Shown here: positions 1 through 10,747 of the stretch, in pieces
Position numbering within the stretch: position 1 is the stretch's first letter
How the letters are laid out: each line of letters starts with the position of its first letter
NCBI GenBank assembly: GCA_021502835.1
Contig: JAKFGP010000032.1
Span: forward strand, 1 to 64,000
Reading direction: 5' to 3'
Length of the DNA stretch: 64,000 nt
Source: Streptomyces thinghirensis
GTDB taxonomy: Bacteria; Actinomycetota; Actinomycetia; Streptomycetales; Streptomycetaceae
Position numbers and translations under genes: made by a program
Notes under the pieces: model-generated
Database searches by the model: none
What the model was told of the DNA's origin: nothing
What the model saw: only the letters and a program-made list of their open reading frames with translations

Positions 1-27
1 TTGTACTTCGTTCAGTTGCGTATTGCT
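1..27 (+). other. Untrimmed Oxford Nanopore adapter (technical)
   Basis: The first bases read TGTACTTCGTTCAGTT then CGTATTGCT, one substitution from the ONT ligation adapter top strand as I remember it. It is AT-rich and unrelated to the GC-rich DNA that follows. This marks position 1 as a contig end built from raw nanopore reads and not as genomic sequence. Confidence 0.85.
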
Positions 28-49
28 TCTCCGACGACTACTCGTCTCG

Positions 50-272
50 CGCAGCCTCTGCCAGACGTCGACTTCTACGGCTCGGTGCTCTTTCTACCGG
101 GCCATGGGCTCCCCGACCGAGATGTTCACGGTCCTGTTCGCGCTGGGCCGGCCGCGGGCGCTGGATCGCCCAGTGGCACGAGATGATCAAGGAGCCGGGC
201 TCCCAACGGCCGCCCGCGCCAGATCTACGGCGTTCGCCGAGCGCGACTTCGTGCCCGTCGAGGAGCGCTGGA
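50..272 (+). CDS. citA: Citrate synthase, C-terminal end only
   Basis: This is the last part of a citrate synthase, which condenses acetyl-CoA and oxaloacetate at the entry of the TCA cycle. Pieces in three frames join into the family's C-terminus: DVDFYGSVLF, then YRAMGSPTEMFTVLFALGR, then QWHEMIKEPGS, then ERDFVPVEER. The stop is a TGA at about 269-272 once one inserted G is removed. The 5' part lies beyond the contig end, and bases 28-50 are probably noisy read end. The plus-strand stem-loop at 386-435 fits as its terminator. The identity rests on motif recognition across at least three indels. The order citA then copper ATPase matches my memory of S. coelicolor. Confidence 0.75.
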
Positions 273-385
273 GCCGCCAGGCACCCCACCCAGCGCGTAC
301 AGAGAGTCCCGTGCCGCCCCCGAGCGTACGGGATTTTTCTGTGGACGGAGCCGGGGGTCGCGGGCGGCGGCGGCCCGGACAGCAG

Positions 386-435
386 AAGGCGCCCTGGCGC
401 CGGTCCCCCCACGGGCCGACGAACCAGGGCGCCTT
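386..435 (+). terminator. Rho-independent-type stem-loop after citA
   Basis: A perfect 12-bp inverted repeat (AAGGCGCCCTGG at 386-397 pairing with CCAGGGCGCCTT at 424-435) encloses a 26-nt loop. It lies about 115 bp past the repaired citA stop. There is no clear U-tract, as is common in Streptomyces. Confidence 0.7.
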
Positions 436-917
436 CCCATGTCCCGGTGCGGATTCCCCCACGGGATCCGGCCGGGCGGTATGTGAGGACAGCGCCTAAT
501 CGCGCCACTGAGCGCAACGAGCAAAACCCGTCGCGCCTGTTGTGCGGTCATGCGGTCGTGCTCGTCGTGCGGTCTGCCGGGACAGCGCACGCCCGGGAGG
601 GCCGCTAAAGCTTCCCGGTGTACGTGTCCCGGCAACGCAGCTCTGGGGAAAGTCCCCGGCGACATCCCCAGATGCCAGGTGGCGCCCAAGACGCTGCCCT
701 GCCACATCGCCAACTTAACCTTCGGAACCCCCTTCGATGGTTACGTTGGCATCACTGTGATCTGCGTCTCTTGCATATGTCCGTTAGGTGCGCAAAGAGC
801 CCCGCCACGTCGAACGGGACCCAAGCGTAAGGAAGATGCGCGAGCCTTGTGAAGAGCTTATGTGAGGCGAGTGCCGGACTCAGAGGCGCCGGCCCTCGAC
901 CTGCGGAAAATGCGCGC
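436..917. other. No recognisable gene
   Basis: I see no conserved protein motif in any frame. The stretch around 715-790 is more AT-rich than its surroundings and could hold a promoter, but I find no convincing -35/-10 pair. The copA stop lies at its right edge. Confidence 0.5.
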
Positions 918-3276
918 TCAGTGAAAGGCCCGGAGCCGCAGGCTGTTGGTGACCACGAACACCGAGGAGAAGGCCATCGCCGCCCCGCGATCATCGGGTT
1001 GAGCATCCCGGCGAAAGCGGCCAGCGGCAGCGCGGGCCACGTTGTAGCCGAAGGGCCCACACGAGGATTGCCCCTTGGATCGTGGAGAGGGTGCGCCAGG
1101 AGAAAGCCGGGATCGCGTCCGCGGCCCACCCGCAGGACCCCGGCGCACCAGGGTCAGGTCGTTCGGCCTCGATCGCCGCGTCCGTCCCCGTGCCCATCGC
1201 CAGACCCAGATCGGCGACGGCGAGCGCGGCCGCGTCGTTGACGCCGTCCCCGACCATGGCGACCGTACGGCCCTCGGCCCGCAGCCGTTCCACCACGGCG
1301 ACCTTGTCCTCGGGCAGCACCTCGGCGATCACCTCGTCGATGCCGACCGCTCCGGCGACCGCCCTCGGCGACGACGCCTGTTGTCGCCGGTCAGCAACAC
1401 GGTGGGAGGCCCAGCCTGCGCAGCTCGGCCACCGCCTCGGCGCTGGTCTCCTTCACCGCGTCCGCCACGGAGACGACCCCGCGCGCCACGCCGTCCCCAG
1501 CCGACCACGACGGCCGTACGACCGTCCCTCTCGGCCTCTTCCCTGGCGTGGGTGACCCTCGGGCGGGAGAGCGTCGTAGAGGCGCCCCACGGCCACCTCG
1601 CGGCCCTCCACGCGTGCGTGTACGCGCCGCGCCCGGGGACGTTCTCCGAAGTTCTCGGCGTCCGGCGCGCGCCGACCCGCTCCTCGGCACCGGCCGCGAT
1701 CGGCGCGGGCCACGGGGTGCTCGGAGGCGTGCTCGACGGCGCCCGCGAGCCGCAGCACCTCCGCCTCAGTCGGTGCCCCCTCGGTGGCGTGCACGTCGTG
1801 AGGGGCCGTGCGGCCGGTGGTGACGGTGCCGGTCTTGTCGAGGACGACCGTGTCGACGCGCCACCGCGTGGACTCGAGCACTTCCGGTCCCTTGATGAGG
1901 ATGCCGAGCTGGGCGCCGCGCCCGTGCCGACCATCAGCGCGGTCGGCGTGGCCGGTAGCCCAGTGCGCACGGGCAGGCGATGATCAGTGCGGCCACGGCG
2001 GCCGTGAACGCGGCGACCGTGTCACCGGTGGCGCCCAGCCACCCGCCGAAGGTGGCGACCGCGATCAGCAGCACGACCGGCACGAAGACGCCGGAGATCC
2101 GGTCGGCGAGCCGCTGCACCTCGGCCTTGCCGCTCTGCGCGTTCCTGGACCAGCTTCGCCTCATCCGCGCCAGCTGGGTGTCGAGCCGACCCGGTGGCCT
2201 CGACGACCAGGCGGCCGCCGGCGTTGACCGTGGCGCCGGTGACGGCGTCCCCGGCCGTCACGTCCACCGGCACCGACTCCTCGCCGGTCAGCATCGAGGC
2301 GTCCACGGCGGAGGCACCCTCGGTCACCGTCCCGTCGGTGCCGATCTTCTCCGCCTGGCCGTACGACGAACCGGTCGCCGACCGCCAGCCGGGCCACCGG
2401 AATCCGCACCTCGCGCCCGTCCCGCAGCACGGCGACGTCATCGGCGCCCAGCTCCATCAGCGCCCGCAGCGCGGCGCGCCGGCGCACCGCGCCCCGGAGC
2501 GCGCCTCCTCCAGCCAGCGGCCGAGGAGAAGGGAAGGCGGTGATCCCCGGCGGCGGCCTCCAGAAGTAGATCGCGGAGGCCCCGTCGGTGCGGGAAGACG
2601 GTGAGGTCGAAGCCGTGCCGCATGCCCGGCATGCCGGCGTCCCTGAAGAACAGCGCCCACAGCGACCAGCCGAACGCCGCGAGGGTGCCGAGCGAGACCA
2701 GCGTGTCCCTGGTGGCCGCGCCGTGCCGGACGTTGTCCAGGCGGGCGCGGTGGAAGGGCAGACCGCCCCAGACGACGACGGGGCGCGCCAGGGGGAGCGA
2801 GAGCCACTGCCAGTTGTCGAACTGGAGCGCCGGGACCATCGCGAAGAGCAGCACGACGGGGGCGGCGAGGAGACGGAGACGACGAGGCGCCGGCGCAGGG
2901 CGATCAGCTGGGGGTCGGCGCCGGTGCCGTCCGGGGGCTCCGCGCGCTCGTCCGGTGGGCTCCGGCGGCGGCGCCGGGGCTCCTCGGCGGTGTACCCGGT
3001 CTTGACGACGGTGGCGATCAGGTCGGCGACCCCGGTGGCCGCCGGGTAGGAAGATCCGGGCCTTCTCCGTCGCGTAGTTCACCGTGGCGGTGACGCCGTC
3101 CATGCGGTTGAGCTTCTTCTCCACGCGGGCCGCGCACGGGAGGCGCAGGTCATCCCGCCGATGAGCAGCTCCGATACCTCGGCGGGGTCCGGCTCGGCGG
3201 CCGGGGTGGTCTCCGGGGCGGTCTCCGGGGTGGTGGTGGAGGCCGTGGTGCTGGACGCGGTGGTGGTGCTGGTCAT
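918..3276 (-). CDS. copA: Copper-translocating P1B-type ATPase CopA (frameshifted by indels)
   Basis: Membrane P-type ATPase that exports Cu(I) at the expense of ATP. The repaired protein is about 785 residues. It has a Thr/Pro-rich N-terminus, a heavy-metal-associated domain beginning GGMTCAS, and transmembrane segments. The actuator TGE appears near 2285, ACPCALG (the ion-binding CPC) near 1970, DKTGTVTTG (phosphorylated Asp) near 1835, the SEHPVA nucleotide-domain motif and [12 protein letters not shown] near 1245. It ends NSLRLRAFH. At least eight indels scatter it over all three minus frames. It lies downstream of copZ in the same direction, and the CsoR-type operator at 3715-3730 should control both. 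The start at 3276 (MTSTTTASS) is the most upstream plausible ATG; a later one is possible. Confidence 0.9.
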
Positions 3277-3402
3277 GGGCCGGACTCTGAGGCCGACAGC
3301 CGGGCCGTGCGCGGCCCGGCCAGGGCTGTGGGTGCTGCGGGATTGTTGAGAGCGCTGGGAGCGCTGGGGCGGTAGTTGGGGGCGCGCTCGTGGCGCCGTG
3401 AC

Positions 3403-3643
3403 TCAAACCCGGCCGACGAGCTCGAAGCCCGCCTCGTCCACGGCGGCGCGCACGTCCGCGTCGTCCAGGGGCGCCCCCGGAGACGACGGTGACCTCGCCG
3501 GTCGAGGCGACGGCCTGCACCGAGCCGACGCCGGCGATCTCGGAGATCTCGCCGGAGACGGCGCCCTCGCAGTGTCCGCAGCTCATTCCGCTCACCTTGT
3601 AGACGGTGGTGACGGAGCCCTGGGTGTCGGTCTGGGCGGTCAT
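3403..3643 (-). CDS. copZ: Copper chaperone CopZ, heavy-metal-associated domain
   Basis: Small cytosolic metallochaperone that delivers Cu(I) to CopA. It is about 79 residues, starting MTAQTDTQGSVTTVYKVSG. It carries the MSCGHCE copper-binding motif (M-x-C-x-x-C) and ends DEAGFELVGRV after one extra base near 3475 is removed. The gap to copA is 126 bp on the same strand. The promoter region upstream holds a perfect CsoR-like operator, so copper derepression of the pair is expected. The family length is about 70 residues, so the protein looks complete. Confidence 0.9.
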
Positions 3644-3714
3644 GTCGTTACTCCTCGTCGGGGCGTTCATGGGCGGGTACCCGTGGTCCAGCGTGGACCA
3701 CTCACCTCCCACTG

Positions 3715-3730
3715 TACCCCTAGGGGGTAT
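3715..3730. promoter_or_regulatory. CsoR-type copper operator
   Basis: TACCCCTAGGGGGTAT, a G/C-tract palindrome of the form bound by the Cu(I)-sensing repressor CsoR in Streptomyces. It lies 71 bp upstream of the copZ start and 71 bp before the divergent alcohol dehydrogenase, so it could influence both. Confidence 0.85.
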
Positions 3731-3801
3731 GAGCCCCGCACCGTCTGCCGTGAGATGGGGGACCGGAAGCGGGAACGCCGGTACGGAAGTGAGGGTGACG
3801 G

Positions 3802-4839
3802 ATGCGCGCGGTCGTGTTCGAGCGGTTCGGGGAGCCCGCCGAGGTAGGAGGTGCCCGACCCGGAGCCCGCGCCGCACGGCGTCGTGGTCCGCGTCGAGGC
3901 GACCGGGCTGTGCCGCAGCGACTGGCACGGCTGGCAGGGCCACGACCCGGACATCGAGCTGCCGCACGTGCCCGGTCACGAACTCGCCGGTGTCGTGGCG
4001 GCGGTCGGCGACCGGGTGGCCGGGTGGCGGCCCGGCGACCGGGTGACCGTGCCCTTCGTCTGCGCCTGCGGGAGCTGCGGGGCGTGTGCGGCGGGCGACC
4101 AGCAGGTGTGTGAACGGCAGACCCCAGCCTCGGCTTCACCCGCTGGGGCTCGTTCGCCGAGTACGTGGCACTCCGACCACGCCGACGTCAACCTCGTCGC
4201 CGTACCCGAGGGCATGCCGTACGCGACGGCCGCCTCCCTCGGCTGCCGGTTCGCCACGGCGTTCCGGGCCGTGGTGCAGCAGGGGCGCCTCGCGGCGGGG
4301 AGTGGGTCGCGGTGCACGGTTGCGGCGGCGTCGGCCTGTCGGCCGTGATGATCGCGGCGGCCGCGGGCGCGCGGATCGTCGCCGTGGACGTGTCGCCCCG
4401 GGCGCTGGAGCTGGCGCGTGCGTTCGGCGCGGTGGAGTGCGTGGACGCGGCCCGGACGCCGGACACGGCGGCGGCGGTCCGCGACCTCACCGGCGGCGGC
4501 GCCCACCTCTCCCTCGACGCCCTCGGCTCGCCCGTCACCTGCGCCGCGTCCGTGAACGGCCTGCGCCGCCGCGGCCGGCACGTCCAGGTCGGGCTGCTGC
4601 CCTCGCCGGACGGCACCACACCGGTGCCGATGGCCCGAGCCGTCGCCCTGGAGCTCGAACTCCTCGGCAGCCACGGGATGGCCGCGCACACCTACCCGCC
4701 GATGCTGGAACTGGTCCGCACGGGAGCGCTCCGGCCCGACCTGCTGGTGACGTCCACCATCGGGCTGGACGAGGTCCCGGCCGCACTGGCCGCGATGGAG
4801 ACGGCGCCCGGCGCCGGGGTGAGGGTCATCGAACCGTGA
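3802..4839 (+). CDS. Zinc-dependent alcohol dehydrogenase, MDR superfamily
   Basis: NAD(P)-linked alcohol/aldehyde oxidoreductase. The repaired protein is about 345 residues, starting [15 protein letters not shown]. Catalytic zinc ligands appear as [10 protein letters not shown] (Cys) and PGHELAG (His-Glu). The four-cysteine structural zinc lobe is [17 protein letters not shown]. The Rossmann fold is [13 protein letters not shown], followed by [13 protein letters not shown], where the Asp suggests NAD preference. It ends [11 protein letters not shown]. Four indels, near 3848, 4122, 4177 and 4303, fit an inserted A, a lost G, an inserted C and a G-run deletion. It is divergent from copZ and overlaps the convergent GNAT gene by 14 bp. 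The physiological substrate is not evident. Confidence 0.9.
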
Positions 4840-5434
4840 TGCCGGCCCCGGGGCGTGAGCTGCCGGTGCGGGGGTGCCCGCGGTGGGCGGCCCACTGGTG
4901 GTCGAGGACGGCCATCAGCACCTCGTCCACCCACGCGCCGTCGCGCCACTCCACCTCACGCCGGACCCCCTCCGTCACGAATCCGACCTTCTCGTAGACC
5001 CGCAGGGCCCGGTGGTTGTCGGCGTAGGCGTCCAACTGATGCGGTGCAGCCCGAGTTCCTCGAAGCCGTACCCGACGATCAGCCGGGTCGCCTCGGTGCC
5101 GATCCCCGGCCGCGCCCCGCGGGCCGATCAGGGTGCGGAAGGTGCAGGTACGGCTCTCGGGCTTCCACTCGTTGAGTACGACCTCGCCGAGGAGTCCGCC
5201 GTCGACGGGATCGGTGACCGCCAGGTCGAGCCGGTCGGACCGCTCGCCGCGGGAGCCGTACCAGGTGCGGAGCAGCCCGGGGGTGAGTTCGTGTCCCGGC
5301 GGGCCGGTGAAGCGCTCGACCTCGGGGTCGTTGATGATCTCCCACATCTGCTCGGCGTCGGCCTCGGTGAACGGTCGCAGTACGGTCCTGTCGCCGGTCA
5401 GGACGGGTTTCACGGAGAAGTCCATGCACGGCAC
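4826..5434 (-). CDS. GNAT-family N-acetyltransferase, RimJ/RimL type
   Basis: Acetyl-CoA-dependent N-acetyltransferase of about 200 residues. The N-terminus (LTGDRTVLRPFTEADAEQM) and the late segment YADNHRALRVYEKVGFVTEG followed by VRREVEWRDGAWVDEVLM are typical of the RimJ/RimL group. The acetyl-CoA loop region near 5060-5125 is scrambled by two indels; the raw frame between reads as Arg-rich nonsense. A GTG at 5434 is preceded by a good GGTGGGG ribosome site; an ATG at 5425 is the alternative. The 3' end overlaps the convergent dehydrogenase. The acetylated target is unknown. Confidence 0.85.
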   Translation of the reverse strand: MPCMDFSVKPVLTGDRTVLRPFTEADAEQMWEIINDPEVERFTGPPGHELTPGLLRTWYGSRGERSDRLDLAVTDPVDGGLLGEVVLNEWKPESRTCTFRTLIGPRGAAGDRHRGDPADRRVRLRGTRAAPHQLDAYADNHRALRVYEKVGFVTEGVRREVEWRDGAWVDEVLMAVLDHQWAAHRGHPRTGSSRPGAGITVR

Positions 5435-5475
5435 TGTGCCCCACCCATCAGCGGGGCACAGAACGATTTTCCGGC

Positions 5476-5666
5476 CTACCGCTTCCGGTTGCGAGGGCGG
5501 GACGCCACCCAGGCCCGGACCGTGTCCGCGTACCAGTACGGCTTCCTCCCTCCACGTGGTCGGGCGGGGGCAGCAGCCCGTGCTTGCGGTACGACCGCAC
5601 GGTGTCCGGCTGGACCCGGATGTGAGCCGCGATGTCCTTGTAGGACCAGAGCCTTCGGTCGGTCAC
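5476..5666 (-). CDS. Small helix-turn-helix (excisionase/MerR-like) DNA-binding protein
   Basis: Protein of about 63 residues that is essentially one winged HTH. It runs LWSYKDIAAHIRVQPDTVR, then SYRKHGLLPPPDHVEGG and a basic tail ending RPRNRKR. DIAAHIRVQPDTVRSYRKHG fits the recognition helix of the AlpA/excisionase-like family common as orphan genes in Streptomyces. The GTG start at 5666 has an AGGGAGGTG ribosome site seven bases upstream. One base is missing near 5545. No integrase or other phage gene lies nearby, so I read it as an orphan regulator and not a prophage remnant. Confidence 0.8.
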
Positions 5667-5997
5667 TAGTTGCACCTCCCTGCGCGCACGGCGGCGGCGA
5701 CCGGGGACGGCCGCCGGGGGGAGCCGGGCGCTGCGCTGGCGATCACCAAGCCTGTGGGGGGTGAACGACGTGGAGCGGTGGACGGTCAGGGGCCGTCCCG
5801 GGTGTGACGGAAGGCCCGCCCGCCCGTGACATGTGTGACACGAAGGGCGTCTTTGTGGACAGGAGTGCCGCAAAGGGATACGCCGGATCCCGGGCGCGGC
5901 GCGTTGACTCCGGGGGCCCGGGGAGCCCCCTGCGCGCGGGTGGGCCGCCACCCGGACCATGTCGTCGGCCATGTCGTCCGAATGTCCGGACAAAACA

Positions 5998-6026
5998 TTG
6001 ACAGGCCGCACGCGCGGGGCTAGAAA
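5998..6026 (+). promoter_or_regulatory. Sigma-HrdB-like promoter
   Basis: TTGACA at 5998-6003, a 17-bp spacer and TAGAAA at 6021-6026. The -35 and spacing match the vegetative consensus. It points towards mmsA, about 420 bp away. Confidence 0.5.
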
Positions 6027-6254
6027 CCGGGGAGACGCAACGGCGGGCAGGCAACGACGGTCACGAAGGGGAACGCGATGGCGCACGACCCGATCGCCGG
6101 GGCCCAAGTCCCGTCCCGCCGTCGCCGGTTCTCCCCCCAACGCCTCCGGCGCGGGAAGGCCGCTTCGCCCTGGCAGGAGCGAAGTCCGAGCGCCGACTCC
6201 CCGCTCGCACCGGCCCCGCGCCGGAGGTCTCCGCGTCCCGTCGCCGTGCGGGTC

Positions 6255-6313
6255 GCCCGACACTGCCCCCACGTGTCTACGCGGACACCCAAACCGCATA
6301 CAGAGTGTCGGGC
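6255..6313. repeat. Inverted repeat with four GACAC/GTGTC motifs
   Basis: GCCCGACACT (6255-6264) is the exact reverse complement of AGTGTCGGGC (6304-6313). Between them lie GTGTC (6273) and GACAC (6284), so four GACAC motifs alternate in orientation within 51 bp. This looks like an operator array upstream of mmsA. Confidence 0.6.
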
Positions 6314-6447
6314 GCGCCCGGAGCGCCCGGCTGCTGGGATGGACCCATGGCCGTAACCGCGACCCGATCGTCGCCGGTCACGGCCCGTGAGCTGGACCAA
6401 CGGCACGTCTCGACCCGTCGCCGCCATCTGTGAAGGAGTTCTCGGTC

Positions 6448-7947
<1,500 letters not shown>

Positions 7948-7965
7948 GACGCGGCCGCCCGCGAC

Positions 7966-8009
7966 GCACGGTGCCCTCCGTCCCACCCGGTGGGACGGAG
8001 GCACCGTGC
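7966..8009. terminator. Bidirectional terminator, mmsA / lipoprotein gene
   Basis: A very strong hairpin: GCACGGTGCC then TCCGTCCCACC pairs with GGTGGGACGGA then GGCACCGTGC, with one bulged C and almost no loop. It sits exactly between two convergent genes and can serve both. Confidence 0.9.
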
Positions 8010-8014
8010 GTGTC

Positions 8015-8789
8015 TCAGCCCTGCTGCACTCCGGAGTTCTTCACTTCCTCCGTGAGGTCGCCGGTCTGCTCGGCGGGCGGGGCCGCGATCTCCTTGGTGG
8101 CGCCGAACTTGTCGAAGTCCATGGTGACCTCCATGGCGCCGAACTCCTGCTTCAGGCGCACCGGCAGGTCCTTGTCGCCCACCCAGATGTCCATGGTGAT
8201 CGAGCTGCCGCCGGTGGCGGAGTTGAGCAGGCTGTCGGCGCCGCTGAAGGCCTCCTTGAACTTGCCCATGTCCGCCTGGTCGAGCACGGCCCGGTAGTGG
8301 GTCGTGGACTTGCCGTTGACGGTCTCTTTGCCGAGGTCGTCGACGTCGCTCGCGTACTTGAGGCCCTTCATGGAGTCCGCCGGGCTGGCGCTGCCGCCGC
8401 CACCGCTCATCGCGGCGGCACCCGACTCGCCGAACACGGCCGACCCGTCGATCTTCATCCACTCCTGCCCGCGAGCGGGCCGGCGGGCTGGGGGTCGATG
8501 TCGTAGTAGTAGGCGCCGTCCACGAACAGGAGTAGGTGCCGTCCATGGAGATCGGCTCACCGGTGCCCAGGTCGGTCGTCGTCCTGACCTCGGCGGAGCC
8601 CAGCTCCTCGGTCCGGTCGGTGGCCCGCGAGAGCGCGGCCATGATCGTGTCGGCCTTGCTCACGGCCGTGTCGGCCGCCTTGTCGGCGCTCTCGGTGGCC
8701 GTCTTGGCGCCCTCCGAGCCGCACGCGGTCGCCGCGACCATCGCCGCCGCCGTGAGCCCCACCCAGGCAGCGGTGTATGTCAGCTTCAC
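8015..8789 (-). CDS. Secreted lipoprotein, LppX/LprAFG-like
   Basis: Predicted membrane-anchored lipoprotein of about 257 residues. The signal peptide [18 protein letters not shown] leads to a lipobox ending ATAC, then [15 protein letters not shown]. The body has the alternating beta pattern of LolA/LppX-like proteins: [42 protein letters not shown] and [17 protein letters not shown]. In Actinobacteria this fold carries lipids or lipoglycans, but the ligand here is unknown. The GTG start at 8789 is preceded by GGTGGGGA. Indels lie near 8467 and 8530. It converges on mmsA and shares its terminator. Confidence 0.8.
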
Positions 8790-9132
8790 GAGTCCCCACC
8801 CGTTGCTGTGTTCCTGTGATTCACCTGTGCCCAGGACTCTACCGGCCTCCACCGACACCGTCCGGATACCGGACGACGGGGCGTTTTTTGCCCCGTTCCC
8901 TACGGTTCCCGTACGCCTCAAGGGGCCCTTGCGGGAAGGGGCCTGATGCCGTTTTCGAGCGCTCCTGCGACTTCGATCGACGAATTCCGTAGGTAAACAG
9001 CCATTGACGCATCGGTTTTCGTCGGATTCCATCATGCGTCGGGAGCGGACGAGAAACGACGTACGACCAAGCCTCCGGAGGCGATAGCGCTCCCGCCCGA
9101 ATCACGTCGCACGAGTCGATCGGAACCGCTCC
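8790..9132. other. Divergent promoter region with hairpin and inverted repeat
   Basis: No gene. It contains a hairpin ACGGGGC / GCCCCGT around a T-rich loop (8876-8896) and an inverted repeat GACGCAT (9006-9012) / ATGCGTC (9034-9040) about 95 bp before the permease start, which may be an operator. It should carry promoters for the leftward lipoprotein and rightward permease genes. Confidence 0.55.
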
Positions 9133-10568
9133 ATGACCGACACGCTCCGCCCCGTCGAGACCGGCGAGACCGTCGCCGCGGCGCCCCGGGACCTTCCGGC
9201 CCCGCCGGAGTCCCGGACGCTCAAACGTTCCATCGGGGTCGTCGGCGGCACTCTCCTGACGCTCTCGTGCGTGACCCCCGCCTCCACGCTCTTCGTGGTC
9301 GTCCCCGACCTGTTCGGCTCGCTCGGCACCGCCACCGCCCTGACCATCGCCATCGGCTCCCTGATCTGTATCGCCGTGGCGTTCTGCCACTCGGAGCTGG
9401 GCACCCTCATCCCCAGCGCGGGCGGCGAGTACGCCATGGTCTCGACGATGGCGGGACGACTGGCGGGCTGGCTGGTCTTCGTGCTCTCCCTGCTGGTTGT
9501 CATGATCGTGCCGCCGGTGATCGCCATGGGCACCGCCGACTACCTCGAACCGGTCGGTGCACCTCGACCCGTCCCTGGCGGGCGCCGGTGTCATGGTGCT
9601 CGCCACCCTCGCCGGCCTGCTCGACCTGCGCGCCAACGCCTGGATCACCGGCGTCTTCCTGGTCCCTGGAGGTCATCGCCGCGGCCGTCGTCGCGGTGCT
9701 GGGCTTCGCCCACGCCGAGCGCGGACTGGGCAGCCTCGCCTCCATGGAGGTGGCCGGCGCGGACGGCGGCACCGACCCCGTGACCGCCGTGCTGGTCGTC
9801 TCCGGCCTCGCCATCGCCCTGTTCGTCACCCAGGGGTTCTCCACCGCCGTCTACCTCTCCGAGGAACTGGAGAACCCGCGCCGCAACGTCGCCCGCACGG
9901 TGCTCGCCACCTCGGCATCTCCGCCGTGATCATCCTGGTCCCGGTCGTCGCCGTCACCCTCGGCGCCTCCGACCTCGCGGAGCTGACCGGCGGCGACATC
10001 GGCGCCATGGTCACCGCCTGGTCCAACTCCGCCGTCGGCACCTTCGTCAGCCTCTGCGTGGCCCTCGCCATCGTCAACGCCGGCATCGTGATGGTCATCC
10101 AGAACTCGCGCGTCCTGTTCGCCTCGGCCCGCGACAAGGCCTGGCCCGCGCCGGTGAACACCCTCTTCGCCAAGCTCGGCCGGTTCGGCTCCCCCGTGGG
10201 TCGCCACCCTCGCCGTCGGCGTGCCCGGCGCCGTGCTGTGCTTCGTCGACCTGGACACCCTGTACGGCGTCACGGGCGTCTCCGTCACCGGCATGTACCT
10301 CCTCGTCGCGGTCGCCGCGCTGCTCGCCCGCCGGGGCTCCCACCGGCACGCCCGCGCGTGGCGGATGCCGCTGTGGCCCGTGCTGCCGGTCCTGCTGATC
10401 GCCGTCCTCGCCTACGTCCTGACCCAGCAGGAGACGAGCCACCTGCCGTGGACCGGCGGCATCACCGCCGTCGCCACCCTGTACTGGGCCCTGTACCTGC
10501 GCCCGCGCCGCGACACACGCTGGCTGGTGACCGTCCCGGAGGACGTCCGGGAGCCCGCCCGGCCGTGA
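9133..10568 (+). CDS. APC-family amino acid permease
   Basis: Membrane amino acid transporter of about 477 residues with roughly 12 hydrophobic segments. After a short polar N-terminus, SIGVVGGTLLTLSCVTPAST corresponds to the substrate-binding first helix of APC permeases. ELGTLIPSAGGEYAMVSTMA is the conserved loop after helix 2, FVTQGFSTAVYLSEELENPR matches the helix 6-7 loop, and VIQNSRVLFASARDKAWP is the cytoplasmic loop of the family. Indels lie near 9555, 9663, 9912 and 10198. The last hydrophobic segment ends LYWALYLRPRRDTRWLVTVP. The substrate cannot be read from the sequence. Confidence 0.88.
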
Positions 10569-10609
10569 ACCGGCGATCGGCCGTGAACCGGCGATCGGCC
10601 GTGACCGGT
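10561..10609. repeat. 18-bp tandem repeat at the permease 3' end
   Basis: GGCCGTGAACCGGCGATC occurs twice in perfect tandem (10561-10578, 10579-10596) followed by a partial third copy. The first unit includes the permease stop codon. Confidence 0.85.
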
Positions 10610-10747
10610 GGTCCCGGAGCCCGTTCGGCGCGCAACCGGCCCTACCGCGCCCGTGGTACGCCGCGCCGGCACCGTACTTCCGTGGGAGGGGCGGCGGTTC
10701 AGCCCCGGGCTGCCCCCGTTGTCGGCGGCGGCCCGTACCGTTGACGC

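Larger units (their letters stand above)
5667..6447. other. Long intergenic region upstream of mmsA
   Basis: No convincing gene in 780 bp. It holds a TTGACA-type promoter (5998-6026), a possible short plus-strand ORF from the ATG at 6078 with an AAGGGGA ribosome site but no recognisable product, and the GACAC-rich inverted repeat at 6255-6313. It is probably the regulatory region of mmsA, perhaps with a long leader. Confidence 0.5.

Noticed and set aside
918..3276. copA as a decayed pseudogene
   Set aside because: All catalytic motifs are intact and the breaks are single-base indels like those in neighbouring genes, including housekeeping ones. Sequencing error is simpler.
5476..5666. The HTH protein as an excisionase of an integrated element
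   Set aside because: No integrase, attachment-site repeat or phage gene is nearby, and the tRNA at 40.1 kb is far away with no matching repeat seen.
6078..6356. A 92-codon ORF with a fair ribosome site upstream of mmsA
   Set aside because: Arg/Pro-rich with no motif, and it runs through the GACAC inverted repeat. I could not support it as a gene.
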